A stretch of DNA of 64,000 bases from Sphingobium amiense. GTDB taxonomy: Bacteria > Pseudomonadota > Alphaproteobacteria > Sphingomonadales > Sphingomonadaceae. Where the stretch lies: positions 2,728,001-2,792,000 of the forward strand of contig NZ_AP018664.1 in the NCBI RefSeq assembly GCF_003967075.1, given 5' to 3'. Positions 35,739 to 44,515 of the stretch are shown here, in pieces (the stretch's first letter is position 1; each line of letters begins with the position of its first letter). The translations under genes and the position numbers were made by a program. Under the pieces are notes generated by a model. The model searched no databases and was not told where the DNA came from. It worked only from the letters and a program-made list of their open reading frames with translations.

Positions 35739-36358
35739 GGCGTCCTCCGTTAACTGCGCTCTTCCGCTAGCGCGCAAAAGTTAACGCGGGATCGCCCGGA
35801 TTTTGCGGTCTGGGCGCCATCTTTTCCCATCGGCAGTCCCGCAATTCCATTATTGATGGACCGCAGGATTCCCATTTAAAATCGGGAAACGTCTCGCAGG
35901 CCGGAGCCGGAAGCCGCAGAATAGAGCCATTTTCTCCCGGATGCAGCGCATCTGAAGCGCGGATGATTTCTCGCGTTCAGGATAAATGGGAACCGCAGGG
36001 CTGAAAAGGTAAACCGTACTGCGCCCATGGCCTGCGGAGAAAGGTACGGGGAAAGTACGCATTCACGGTCTGGAATCGATTCTCCACCGTGGAAATCGAA
36101 ACGCAATGGCGCAAATTTGCGGGCTTCTGAGCGCAATTGGTGCGTCAGGGCGATATCTTCAGACTCAGTGGCGGACCTGCTGGGAGCAGGTTCGAACCAT
36201 CTTACCGAAATCCTGAAGGAATGGAATGACGTGCTTCGTCGTTCCAGCCTCGGTCGCGGACAACCCAGCAACGAGAATGAAGGCAAGGATGGAGACGCGC
36301 CGTGCGTCAGCCGTCCGGCTGCCGTGCGGAGGCGCAAAACTGGTTGAGCGGGGGCGGG
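35739..36358. other. Intergenic, structured region upstream of mobC: candidate oriT
   Basis: About 600 bases with several inverted repeats: TTCCCATTTA (35869-35878) and TAAATGGGAA (35983-35992); an imperfect 28-base palindrome at 36064-36091 with CACGGT and ACCGTG outer arms and GAATCGATTC core; a hairpin CCTGCT-GGG-AGCAGG at 36176-36190 adjoining GGTTCGAACC. On the minus strand ATCCTG followed by C occurs at about 35862-35868, like the nick core of MOB-P relaxases. The location before mobC and the relaxase is where an oriT would be expected. No gene is supported here. Confidence 0.45.
36064..36091. repeat. Imperfect 28-base palindrome upstream of mobC
   Basis: Outer arms CACGGT and ACCGTG, inner perfect palindrome GAATCGATTC. 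About 22 of 28 positions are self-complementary. Could be a relaxosome binding site in oriT or an operator of mobC. Confidence 0.6.
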
Positions 36359-36733
36359 ATGGCAAAACGCCCGGCCCCGTTTTCGCTTCGCCTGACATTC
36401 GAGCAGCGTGCCCGGCTGGAAGCCGAGGCGGGCAAGATGTCGCTTGCGGCCTATATCCATTCCCGTCTGTTCGGGGAGGATGATTTAGGACTGGCGGAGC
36501 GCCGCCGCCGTCCACGCAAGCCCGTGGCTGATGAAAAGGCTCTGGCCCAATTGATGGGAATGCTGGGGCAATCCCGTCTTTCCTCGAACCTAAACCAGCT
36601 CGCCAAAGCCGCCAACACGGGAAGTCTGTCTGTCACGCCCGACACGGAAGCGGCGCTGAACGAAGCCGCGACTGCCGTTCACGAGATACGCCGCCTGCTG
36701 ATTGAAGCCCTCAATCTGGAGATAGAGCCATGA
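36359..36733 (+). CDS. mobC: Mobilization accessory protein, MobC type
   Basis: 124 residues from the ATG at 36359. It begins RPAPFSLRLTFEQRARLEAEAG, then MSLAAYIHSRLFG, a ribbon-helix-helix-like N-terminus, followed by a linker and SRLSSNLNQLAKAANTG with the MobC motif (S-N-L-N-Q-L-A-K). MobC binds near oriT and helps the relaxase open the strand. It overlaps the relaxase gene in ATGA. Confidence 0.88.
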   Translation: MAKRPAPFSLRLTFEQRARLEAEAGKMSLAAYIHSRLFGEDDLGLAERRRRPRKPVADEKALAQLMGMLGQSRLSSNLNQLAKAANTGSLSVTPDTEAALNEAATAVHEIRRLLIEALNLEIEP

Positions 36734-38016
36734 TTATTCAGGCATCCAAGCGCGGCGGCGCGATGCAGCTTGGACGGCATCTCCTGAACGGCGAACAGAA
36801 TGAGCTTATCGAGGTGCATGAAGTCAGTGGCTTCATTTCTGACAACCTCATGGGCGCTATGAAGGAATCCTATGCGCTGTCGCTCGGCACGAAATGCCGG
36901 CAACACCTCTTTTCCGTGTCGCTCAATCCGCCTGCGGGTGAGGCGGTGCATGTCGAAACATTCGAACAGGCGTGCAATCTGATCGAACAGCGCCTCGGCC
37001 TTTCCGGTCAGCCGCGCATGATCGTTTTCCATGAGAAGGAAGGTCGCCGCCATGCCCATGCGGTATGGTCGCGCATCGACAGCGAAAAAATGACCGCGAT
37101 CCCGATGCCGTATTTCAAGATGCGGCTGCGCGACGTGTCCAAACAGCTTTACCTCGAACTTGGCTGGCAGATGCCGGATGGTTTCCGTGATGCGCGTCTG
37201 CGCGATCCGCGTAATTTCACGCTGGACCAGTGGCAGGAATCGAAACGCAAAGACCTCGACCCGCGCGAGGTGAAAGCCGCCATCATGGAATGCTGGAAAT
37301 CAGACGTTAACGGCCCGGCCTTTGCTCGTGCGCTGGAAGAGCGCGGCATGTTTCTGGCACAGGGCGGGCGGAAAAACCATGTCGCCGTCACTATTGACGG
37401 GCGCGTGTTCGCCATTGCCCGTGTCACGGGCGAAAAATCAAAAGATGTGCGCGCGCGCCTTGGCGATCCGAAACAGCTTCGCGGTGTTGCCGATGCCGTG
37501 CGCGAAATCGGTGAAACCGTCGCGCCGCGCCTGTCGCGCTATATCTCGGAAGCCAAGCGCATCGCTCATAATGCGATGAAGCCGCTCAATGAGCGCAAGC
37601 AGGACATGAAACAGCAGCACAGCCAAGAACGCAAAATCCTCGCCGATAAACAGCGCGAGCGGAATATCGCGGAACAGCTGGCGCGCTCGGCGCGTGTCCG
37701 CAAAGGGGTTGCTGGCGTGTGGGACATTATGACGGGGCGGTACTTCAAAACGCGGAAGCGGAACGAGATGGAAGCCTTTTTCGGTGTGCAACGTGACAGG
37801 GCGCAGCGGCATGATCTTGTCACTGCCCAGATGAAGGACCGCCAGAACCTTCAGCAGCAAATCAGTCAGGTGCGCGGACTTCACGCCGCGCAGATTCTGG
37901 ACCTTTACCGCGATGCCGCTCAATACCGCGGGATGGTGCGCGGCGATTATCAGCCGGACGGTGCGGATCGTGGACGCGCGAGAAGCCAGCAGCCGCGCGG
38001 CCCTGAGCTGGGATGA
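36730..38016 (+). CDS. Relaxase (mobilization nuclease)
   Basis: 428 residues. The N-terminal 120 residues show a relaxase layout, with the catalytic tyrosine probably near the N-terminal third and a metal-binding H-x-H in EGRRHAHAVW (H108, H110; H101 also near). It is of MOBP/VirD2-type wording. The C-terminal part from residue 280 on is a basic, glutamine-rich coil. It nicks oriT and leads the strand. No T4SS or coupling protein is seen in the window, so the element would be mobilizable, not self-transmissible. Confidence 0.88.
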   Translation: MIIQASKRGGAMQLGRHLLNGEQNELIEVHEVSGFISDNLMGAMKESYALSLGTKCRQHLFSVSLNPPAGEAVHVETFEQACNLIEQRLGLSGQPRMIVFHEKEGRRHAHAVWSRIDSEKMTAIPMPYFKMRLRDVSKQLYLELGWQMPDGFRDARLRDPRNFTLDQWQESKRKDLDPREVKAAIMECWKSDVNGPAFARALEERGMFLAQGGRKNHVAVTIDGRVFAIARVTGEKSKDVRARLGDPKQLRGVADAVREIGETVAPRLSRYISEAKRIAHNAMKPLNERKQDMKQQHSQERKILADKQRERNIAEQLARSARVRKGVAGVWDIMTGRYFKTRKRNEMEAFFGVQRDRAQRHDLVTAQMKDRQNLQQQISQVRGLHAAQILDLYRDAAQYRGMVRGDYQPDGADRGRARSQQPRGPELG

Positions 38017-38036
38017 GACTGTACCCGCTGTAACGA

Positions 38037-38771
38037 TTACGTTTTTTCCTGACGCTGCTTAATGTCTCCCAACCGTTCGGCATGAGGCTTCATGCGAGAA
38101 AGGACACGCTGTGTCGCCTCGGTGCTCAACCAGTTAGGCCCTGCTTCGGATCGAATATGGCTGACTTTAAGCAGTAGCGCCTCGCGTTGTTGGAACGTCG
38201 CATTAGGCCCATAAATTTCTGTCGCAGCTTCGTTCACAAGCTGCTCGAAAGAGCTTGAATGCCCACCCATGGAATAAATATCTTCCTGCGTGATGGCTGC
38301 TATTTCAAGAATAATTTCATTTTGCTTCCCGCCATATCGGCCCGCTCCGTCATGATAACCGACAATTGCATCTCTATTTTTCTCCATAGCATCCCGAAAA
38401 TATGCGTCGCCATAGAGTTCTCGAAGATTGACAATTACGCTTCCAGAAGGTGGAGAAATGCAGAGGATTACACCTTGATAACCTTGTCCTTCAGGGGGCA
38501 CTCCATTTTTAAAATTCTTTGCGACCTCGATATCGATTGTCCACGATGAAATTTTCTCGGAGAGGCGATCCTCACCGATGAGGTTCCATACGCCGCCTTT
38601 CGGCAGAGCGATTTGCCGAAAGCAGCACAACGCAGAAGTACGAAAACGTACAGGAAGGTGCGCGCAGGCTTCTTTCAGCGTTTGGCCACGACGAATATTT
38701 TGCTTGGCATCGCCGCCGCGCTGCCAATCGCTCACGGCTTGAAGTAAAGATAAGTCAAATTGGTCGCTCAC
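38037..38771 (-). CDS. Putative ADP-ribosyltransferase-like protein, third gene of AbiE unit
   Basis: 244 residues. The order CCFRQIALPKGG (Arg52), then SEKISSWTIDIEVAKNF (Ser75/Ser76, Thr78 and a downstream A-x-x-F), then GGKQNEIILEI (Gln150-x-Glu152) is that of an R-S-E class ADP-ribosyltransferase, with QxE in place of ExE. In the middle VILCISPPSGSVIVNL would be the central strands. The start overlaps the AbiEii stop in ATGA, so all three are translated together. The family match is by motif only. It may be a toxin whose effect is balanced by AbiEi, or an unrelated fold. Confidence 0.5.
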   Translation of the reverse strand: MSDQFDLSLLQAVSDWQRGGDAKQNIRRGQTLKEACAHLPVRFRTSALCCFRQIALPKGGVWNLIGEDRLSEKISSWTIDIEVAKNFKNGVPPEGQGYQGVILCISPPSGSVIVNLRELYGDAYFRDAMEKNRDAIVGYHDGAGRYGGKQNEIILEIAAITQEDIYSMGGHSSSFEQLVNEAATEIYGPNATFQQREALLLKVSHIRSEAGPNWLSTEATQRVLSRMKPHAERLGDIKQRQEKT

Positions 38772-39694
38772 GAAAACAGCACGCGCTCAAGGGCATCTAC
38801 CAACTCGCGCCGTTTGGCAGCGGGAAGCTTGTCCAGATTGCGCTGTTTCCACAGCACGGCGGGCAGGTTCTGCGCTTCCGGGATTCCGAGAAGGCTCCAA
38901 TCCGGCTCGCCGCGTTTGAAACCGACGAGAAAACGCCGATGCTCATCGGGCATGTCCGCAACCATCGCGTCGATGATTTCTTCTCGTGCGGCTTTAAGGT
39001 CGGCAAGTGCAACCGGCTCCTGCGTCATGCCGTCAAAGCCGCGCAGGAATTCCTCTTCAAGAGGCTTGCGCGTCGGGGCCAGAACTTCCGCCATCGGGCG
39101 GTTGTGGCTGATGAGATAGACAAGAAAGGCCCGGCGCAGCTCATCATTGATGCCCTCATGCGCCAGCAGGTCACGCACATCGAAAAGATCGCGCGGATGC
39201 TGGCGGTCGAACGCAGCCACGATCTTGCCTGCATAGAGGTCTGCAAACGACACAACCGAAATCTCGGCGAAACCAAAATCGTCTTCAACGGTGGGCACTA
39301 CGGCGGTCATGACAGGATCATAGACCGTGCCGCGCAGCACGGGCGTCACCTCGATTTTGATCTGCACATCGGCTGCACGAACGACCAGTTTGGTGATGAT
39401 ATTTTCATCCGCCGAGCGTGAGGCATTGACCTTTGCGCCCAGTATTGCCCGTTCGATCCTGTCTTTGATCCGCAGCATGGCAGCGTCAATTGCGGCAAGC
39501 GAGGATTTGCGGTCTTCGACCGGAAGGTAGGTTAGGTCGATGTCCACCGAAAGGCGCGGCATGTCGCGCACGAACAGATTGATCGCCGTGCCGCCCTTGA
39601 GTGCGAAAACTTCCTCCTTCGCCACGAAAGGAATGACGCGGATGAGAAGTGCTACCTGCTGCCGATAAGCGTCGAGGAAAGCCATGACGGTCAA
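38768..39694 (-). CDS. abiEii: AbiEii nucleotidyltransferase toxin
   Basis: 308 residues. KGGTAINLF (residues 33-41) followed by LSVDIDLTY (48-56, with D51-x-D53) are the nucleotidyltransferase motifs of the AbiEii/AbiGii family; the third catalytic acidic is likely in the IKIEV region. AbiEii adds nucleotides to tRNA acceptor ends or other RNA and stops growth. The start overlaps the AbiEi stop in four bases, typical of type IV toxin-antitoxin operons; full length. Confidence 0.9.
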   Translation of the reverse strand: MTVMAFLDAYRQQVALLIRVIPFVAKEEVFALKGGTAINLFVRDMPRLSVDIDLTYLPVEDRKSSLAAIDAAMLRIKDRIERAILGAKVNASRSADENIITKLVVRAADVQIKIEVTPVLRGTVYDPVMTAVVPTVEDDFGFAEISVVSFADLYAGKIVAAFDRQHPRDLFDVRDLLAHEGINDELRRAFLVYLISHNRPMAEVLAPTRKPLEEEFLRGFDGMTQEPVALADLKAAREEIIDAMVADMPDEHRRFLVGFKRGEPDWSLLGIPEAQNLPAVLWKQRNLDKLPAAKRRELVDALERVLFS

Positions 39695-40479
39695 TGACCT
39701 CCCAGATCGGATGGCACGGTGATGTGATAATGCGGGTCGAGCTTGCCGCCTTTGACGAGAACGCGCTTGCCTGATCCAAGATCGATGCGGGTCATATCGA
39801 GACGGCTACGCCATGCATGATTATGGCGGTCGGCAAAAAAGAGAAAGAGCCGCTTCACCTTCACGCTGGCGCACGCCTCAAGAAGCGTTTGCAGGCGGCG
39901 CGGACTCAAATCGCTCATCCCTTCCATCAGTGCATCTACCTGATGGAAACTTTCATGGTCAGGCAATTCGTCGAGCAATTCGAGAACGGCGCGTTCCTTG
40001 CTCGAATAGCGGATTGAAAATGATATCAATCCGCCGCCGCTCAGCATGACGGGGCTTGGCGCTCCTGATTGATCGTCGCCGGGAAAGAGCCGCAGGCTGT
40101 TATGCCAATGAAATTTCACGTCGAGCGGAAGGCTGTCCAGCCATGTTGGCGGACGTTTCGGCCCGTAGAGGTGAACTTCGCGCAAACTGGCGGACAGATA
40201 ATGAGCATAGCCTTGCTGTTCGAGCGCGGTGCGACCGCCAACGGTCAGCGGGAGTTTTAGCAATGTCTGAAGCGATGTTACCGCCTGTTCCCATGTGAGC
40301 GGCGCGCGCGAACGGCGATAGACGCGCCGCGCCGGATTATCGAGCCAGCCGGAGCTGACATACTGGCTTCGCAGCGCCGATGAATAGCCATGCGCTTCCA
40401 GCCATGCGGCATCCACCAGAAGCCCTTCGGGGAGTTCCTGCTGAAGTCGGTTTAATTTACTGTCAGAACGCAAAGCCAT
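39691..40479 (-). CDS. abiEi: AbiEi antitoxin
   Basis: 262 residues. An N-terminal winged-helix part (KLNRLQQELPEGLLVDAAWLEAHGYSSALRSQYVSSGWL) and a C-terminal antitoxin domain with VLELLDELPDHESFHQVDALMEGM are the AbiEi layout. It represses its own promoter and counters the AbiEii toxin. First of a three-gene unit with AbiEii and the ART-like gene. A rho-independent-looking hairpin lies upstream of it on the opposite strand. Confidence 0.88.
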   Translation of the reverse strand: MALRSDSKLNRLQQELPEGLLVDAAWLEAHGYSSALRSQYVSSGWLDNPARRVYRRSRAPLTWEQAVTSLQTLLKLPLTVGGRTALEQQGYAHYLSASLREVHLYGPKRPPTWLDSLPLDVKFHWHNSLRLFPGDDQSGAPSPVMLSGGGLISFSIRYSSKERAVLELLDELPDHESFHQVDALMEGMSDLSPRRLQTLLEACASVKVKRLFLFFADRHNHAWRSRLDMTRIDLGSGKRVLVKGGKLDPHYHITVPSDLGGH

Positions 40480-40536
40480 ACTTAGGATTTTATCAGATTA
40501 TCAAACCAAAAGCAAGTTTATGTTTTTATCCATACA

Positions 40537-40558
40537 CTAAGCGGAGCTTAGCGTTTTT
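40537..40558 (+). terminator. Hairpin with T-run upstream of the AbiE operon
   Basis: CTAAGC-GGA-GCTTAG followed by CGTTTTT, a good intrinsic terminator read on the plus strand. It points toward the ArdA remnant. As an inverted repeat before abiEi it might also serve as operator. Confidence 0.45.
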
Positions 40559-40582
40559 CCGGTTTGGAAAACTCGCTTTCGC

Positions 40583-40729
40583 TCAAAAAAGCGAAAGCTG
40601 AGGGCTGGTATCAAGGTACTGCCGCCATTCTGAGGCGTCTGCTTCCTCGTTTATCCATTCGCCGTGCAGATAGCCGTTATTATAGGCGGCAAGGCACGCG
40701 ACATAAATTCTTGGTGTGGTTTCTCCCAT
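40583..40729 (-). pseudogene. ardA: Antirestriction protein ArdA, N-terminal remnant
   Basis: 48 residues from the ATG at 40729: TPRIYVACLAAYNNGYLHG, then E-W-I-N, which is the ArdA N-terminal signature, after which the sequence drifts and stops at QLSLF*. ArdA is normally about 170 residues and mimics DNA to block restriction enzymes. Here only the first domain start is kept. It lies between the AbiE unit and a non-coding stretch. A 9-base hairpin (40575-40583 and 40590-40598) is at its stop. Confidence 0.7.
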
Positions 40730-41290
40730 TATATCTCCCCATCGGGCTTGAGGTTTCCTGAGCCTCGGCTGGCTTATGAACCTCTGCCCTTCGGCGAGAA
40801 TGGGAGTGCAAACGGAGCGAGTGGCTTCGCGGGGGACCGGCTGCACGGAACGCAGTGGAGGAAGCTGGGCGGAAGCCATTCCGAAGTGCGCCAGGGGCAA
40901 GGCCCCAAGCTCTTGCGATAGCGACCGTCACCTTCTGGCCGAGACGACAGGCTCGGTGCGCAATAAGCGCATAGGGCGCGGCCCGAATGGGAAACGCCGG
41001 ATGTTTCTATCCAATCTGAGTTTTACCCGATTGCCTGCGGCAAGAAAGGCAAGCCGCTTGCGGTTTGCCAGTCGCTTGGTCTTCCAAGTTTTCCGGCCTG
41101 ACGTCTGTCCGCCCCGTTGGGCCTTTCCATTGATGTCGTGTATCCGTGTCGATGAACTGGTTTGGTGCAAGGCGTTGTTCAGCCTTCTCCATGTCCATTT
41201 CGATTACGGGCAATGCACCTCATTCACCGCACAGATTCCTGCCTCGTCAACGCGGCCCATCGGGGGCGGCGCAAACAACAGGAGGAATCC
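40730..41290. other. Intergenic, no gene seen
   Basis: About 560 bases between the ArdA remnant and the small gene at 41291. Open frames lack support. The sequence holds the promoter of the ArdA remnant and probably of the small gene; GGAGG before 41291 is the only site I trust. Confidence 0.35.
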
Positions 41291-41464
41291 ATGTTCAAAA
41301 TGATCAAAGACGATCTGGCGAAGAAAACCGATGCGCAGCTCGCAGCTCTTTTCCAGCAGGCCAGCCTCGGCCTCAGTGCTGCGCAATCGCACGTCGCATC
41401 GGCGCAATCGCATCTCGCGATGATCCGTGCCGAAATCGCCATTCGCGGCCCGTCTCCGCGATGA
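41291..41464 (+). CDS. Small hypothetical protein
   Basis: 57 residues from the ATG at 41291 with GGAGG nine bases upstream. The sequence has heptad-like AQSHVASAQSHLAM, a helical repeat, and acidic and basic residues in the first helix. Short proteins of this look accompany plasmids and integrative elements. Ends two bases before a strong hairpin. Function unknown. Confidence 0.6.
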   Translation: MFKMIKDDLAKKTDAQLAALFQQASLGLSAAQSHVASAQSHLAMIRAEIAIRGPSPR

Positions 41465-41470
41465 CGGTGA

Positions 41471-41497
41471 AAGGGGCGCTATGCGCGCCCCTTTTTG
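41471..41497 (+). terminator. Intrinsic terminator
   Basis: AAGGGGCGC (41471-41479) and GCGCCCCTT (41485-41493) form a nine-base stem with a five-base loop followed by TTTTG. It ends the 57-residue gene and overlaps the last codons of the convergent gene. Confidence 0.8.
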
Positions 41498-41697
41498 TCG
41501 TCCTTGGTATCGGCAATGCGCATCACCACGCGGCCATTCAATGGCAAGGCATTCAGGCAGAGCGTGAAGCCCTTGCGGTCGCGGATTTCAAAGGCGACAC
41601 CTATGTCGGTCCAGCGGGCGTTTTCGCCATCGCCGTTGACGGTGTAGAGCCTGTGGCTCGGTTGATTGCCGGGACGGTTCTGGTTGATGTCGGTCAT
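41479..41697 (-). CDS. Small conserved hypothetical protein of mobile elements
   Basis: 72 residues from the ATG at 41697, which has AAGGAGG in the correct position. The sequence has NQPSHRLYTVNGDGENARWTDIG and FEIRDRKGFTLCLNALPLNGRVVMR, a compact beta-rich protein often seen on plasmids and integrative elements. Function unknown. Confidence 0.65.
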   Translation of the reverse strand: MTDINQNRPGNQPSHRLYTVNGDGENARWTDIGVAFEIRDRKGFTLCLNALPLNGRVVMRIADTKDDKKGRA

Positions 41698-41966
41698 GAT
41701 ATCCTCCTTCATGTCGTCCGAAGGACCATTCCCTCGGTTCGTGGGGAGAAGGACGAGCGGACGGCGAAGTCGCCGATCAAAGGCTGGCGCAGCCACCAGC
41801 GGCGCGGAGCTGCACGAAGGAAGCGAGCGGCCTTGAACGGCGGCGCGTTCGCGGAAAACCCCATGAAGAGAACCGGGAGAATGGTCTACCGAACTGATTA
41901 GGAAGATAGGCCTGCCAACGCAGAGCGCGCTCCTCGCGGTTTTGTCCCATAATTGAAGGCGGGGCG
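41698..41966. other. Intergenic, nothing recognised
   Basis: About 270 bases between the small protein and the end of the caspase-helicase operon. Confidence 0.35.
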
Positions 41967-43172
41967 CTACATATAGAAAGCCAATTGATCGAGCGTCAGC
42001 AATGCCTGCAATGCTCTGGCCATGGTGTATTCGTTGCCTGCCACTCTGCCATGGCTGACAGCATGGCGTGACCCTGCTGTTCCAACATCGTCTTTTTTGA
42101 AATCGGCATAGGTGTAATCCTTGAGATACTTCCCAAATTCTACCGGGAAAAACAGGGTGTCCTTGCCGCCTGCTCGAAGCTCGGCCTGTTCGATCATGAA
42201 ATCGGGGAGCTTATTGGAACGATAGGGTCTTTCGCCATGCACCTGATAATAGGCATCCGACATCACGCCCTCGATCTCGCTCAGGATGATTTTAATAACG
42301 GTGACGGGTTCGGAGTTTTTGAATGCGTTGATCGCTGGTCGCAGGATCGCTTCCCGTTCATTTAGGTGTGCCCGCTCCATCCAGCGCGAGAACATTCGCT
42401 CCAGCCGGGTCTCATCGAACGCGGATATGAGATTTTGCTCCGCCTCATTCAGCGCGAACTCCGCTTCGATCATGCCCAGAAGAGTCCTGATTTCGGCGAT
42501 ACCCAATTCAAGAAATGGGAACCAGCCAACTCCGACCATGCTTTTGAAGGTCGGCTCGTGAGCTAGAGACGCATAGAGGTCGGCGTACCGCATGCGCCGG
42601 AACAGCGTGCCAAGCGCCCGCTTGGCCTCTTCAATCACCAAGTCCCCGTCCGGATTGAAATCGAAATACAAGGCGAAGCGCCATCCTTCGCGGATGATGC
42701 AAAGAATGCGGTCTTTCGGTCCAACCTCTACAAGCGGGAACCACAACCCGGTGATGTCAGCGATATCATTCTCGAAAAGCACCGTGCCAGCCGCCATGGG
42801 ACCGGGCCGCTTGAGGGCGCTGTAGGTACACATCGCCGCTTTATCGACCCACAGCTCCCCAGTGTCATCAGGGCGTAGCACGAGGAAAACGGTCTGCGCC
42901 CGACTCAAGCTTGGATATTCCCCAACGGCGTTGGCTGCATGTTCAATAGCGCCAGCGATGTTGGCGATGATCTTCTGGAAGAGGTCTTGGTCGGAGGTAA
43001 GCGCCATCCTTGTCCATATCTGGATTTTCTGGCCACCTTGCGCCGCTTCCGCGCTTACTCCAGCCATGTTCACGTTCTTGAGGAGAATTGGATTGCCAAG
43101 ATTACTTACGAGGTCGCCAGCCTTTGGCGCGGGACTGTCATCGGTCTCCAAATCGTTCATTTTTCGGCTCAT
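41967..43172 (-). CDS. Unknown protein with HEPN-like C-terminal motif, fourth gene of caspase-helicase operon
   Basis: 401 residues. No signal or membrane segment. The C-terminus holds SRHAVSHGRVAGNEYTMARAL, an R-H-x-x-x-H-G block of the kind seen at the end of HEPN-like proteins (an R-x4-6-H active site), followed by a helix. The N-terminal part is beta and helix mixed with FLVLRPDD and WVDKAAMCTYSALKR. The gene follows the nuclease-like gene by only 12 bases. It may be an RNase-type effector or a structural partner; this is inference. Confidence 0.5.
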   Translation of the reverse strand: MSRKMNDLETDDSPAPKAGDLVSNLGNPILLKNVNMAGVSAEAAQGGQKIQIWTRMALTSDQDLFQKIIANIAGAIEHAANAVGEYPSLSRAQTVFLVLRPDDTGELWVDKAAMCTYSALKRPGPMAAGTVLFENDIADITGLWFPLVEVGPKDRILCIIREGWRFALYFDFNPDGDLVIEEAKRALGTLFRRMRYADLYASLAHEPTFKSMVGVGWFPFLELGIAEIRTLLGMIEAEFALNEAEQNLISAFDETRLERMFSRWMERAHLNEREAILRPAINAFKNSEPVTVIKIILSEIEGVMSDAYYQVHGERPYRSNKLPDFMIEQAELRAGGKDTLFFPVEFGKYLKDYTYADFKKDDVGTAGSRHAVSHGRVAGNEYTMARALQALLTLDQLAFYM

Positions 43173-43184
43173 GGTTCATTCTGC

Positions 43185-44441
43185 TTAATGAGCATGAGGA
43201 ACATCAAACGCCATGACCGTAATGACCATTTCGCGATTAGGATCGTCGCGGTGGGTAAAACGATATTGCCAGCTTGTTTCCGTCTTTTGTCGAATGAGCT
43301 TCTTGCAATTGGGATGATCTTCGGTAGTCTCCTTTATCTTTGCTAAGACCGCCGAAAAGTCCTTGTTGCGATTAAAGACGACGACGGCCGCTTTCGTGTC
43401 GCGCCATGATAGGTAGCCGAGAAGCTGGTCTATCGTTTCGGAATAATTCTTTTCACCGCGCCAAAATTTACATTCCGCGATAAAGATATTTCGGCCTTGG
43501 TCCTTAATGAGGATATCGGTTTTGCCCTCATAATTGAATGTCTCGCCAGTCGCCTGTCCCTGATACTGGCCATTGAGCTGCATCAGGAAGTGAGTGCGTA
43601 TTGCTTCCTCGTCGGCATGAGCGAATGCGGAAGGGCTATATTCCATCACGCGGACCATGTTTGACATGATTTGCAGAATGTTCTCGTATTGCTCATCCGC
43701 CAGCGCTGGCTCCGGCTTGTAGGGGGCACTGCTGGCTGGTGGCTGCACAGGTGGCAGCTTTTTCCGGACTTGCGGGCTGGCGTATGTACTACCCGCATTG
43801 TCGCGGGGTTTCATCGCAAAACCCAGACTGGCAACAAGGTTTCGATCTCTAAGTAACTTTTCCTTTCGACCTGAAAGACGTGTCTGAACACGGCCAGCTA
43901 TGCTGGCATTGAACGTGGAAGCGGAGGCTCGCAGGTTCGTAAGATTTGCTTCTATTTCGCCAATTGTGCGATCGATTTGATTCCTGACCTGTTCGCCTGC
44001 AAGATTCGTCCCTTGGATTGAAAGTATCAGATTGTTACCGCGCACCTGTCCCCGTGGCGGCGACATAGAGAACGTTGTAGGCTGGACCCGAAAAAACTGC
44101 CCATCCCCTGAAAATGGAACTTCAACTTCGATTTGGGTCCCCGCGATATGGAACGGTCGGCTTCTATCGCGGATGTATCGCCCATGATCCTGACTGACAT
44201 CAATATTCACTTCCCTTTGATCGGCGGTGATATTTTCAGTGTGAAGTTCTGGGACTTCCATAGAATATTTAGAGTTAAAATACTCTATGAGAGCATCATC
44301 TGACGTATTGAGAAGCCTTTCAGCATGGTAGGCGTCAATCTCATTCTCAAGAGCGGCCTGCTGCCCACGCTCGACGCTAAACCAATCTACATTGCAAAAA
44401 AGGAGATCGGTGTTTTCCCGTGCAAGACCAAAAGACATCAT
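43185..44441 (-). CDS. PD-(D/E)XK nuclease-like protein, third gene of caspase-helicase operon
   Basis: About 418 residues from the ATG at 44441 with AAAGGGA upstream; a TTG at 44459 would add six. The C-terminal domain has EGKTDILIKDQGRNIFIAECKFW with Asp315, Glu329 and Lys331 (numbered from the 44459 start): the D...E-x-K triad of restriction-type nucleases. An upstream helix with EEAIRTHFLMQL may supply the first acidic residue. The N-terminal half (1-270) is unlike anything I know. The gene is on the same strand as the caspase-helicase gene, 56 bases away. Confidence 0.65.
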   Translation of the reverse strand: MMSFGLARENTDLLFCNVDWFSVERGQQAALENEIDAYHAERLLNTSDDALIEYFNSKYSMEVPELHTENITADQREVNIDVSQDHGRYIRDRSRPFHIAGTQIEVEVPFSGDGQFFRVQPTTFSMSPPRGQVRGNNLILSIQGTNLAGEQVRNQIDRTIGEIEANLTNLRASASTFNASIAGRVQTRLSGRKEKLLRDRNLVASLGFAMKPRDNAGSTYASPQVRKKLPPVQPPASSAPYKPEPALADEQYENILQIMSNMVRVMEYSPSAFAHADEEAIRTHFLMQLNGQYQGQATGETFNYEGKTDILIKDQGRNIFIAECKFWRGEKNYSETIDQLLGYLSWRDTKAAVVVFNRNKDFSAVLAKIKETTEDHPNCKKLIRQKTETSWQYRFTHRDDPNREMVITVMAFDVPHAH

Positions 44442-44515
44442 GTTCCCTTTATCTGCCAATCATCCAAGTGCTGGCTTTATTTTTCCATGGCAGAAAATCA
44501 CGCAATTTTTTTCTA

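Noticed and set aside
36189..36198. GGTTCGAACC as a tRNA T-loop remnant (left att site)
   Set aside because: It lacks the T-stem and acceptor pairing of the tRNA-Ser end; more likely part of the structured mob region.
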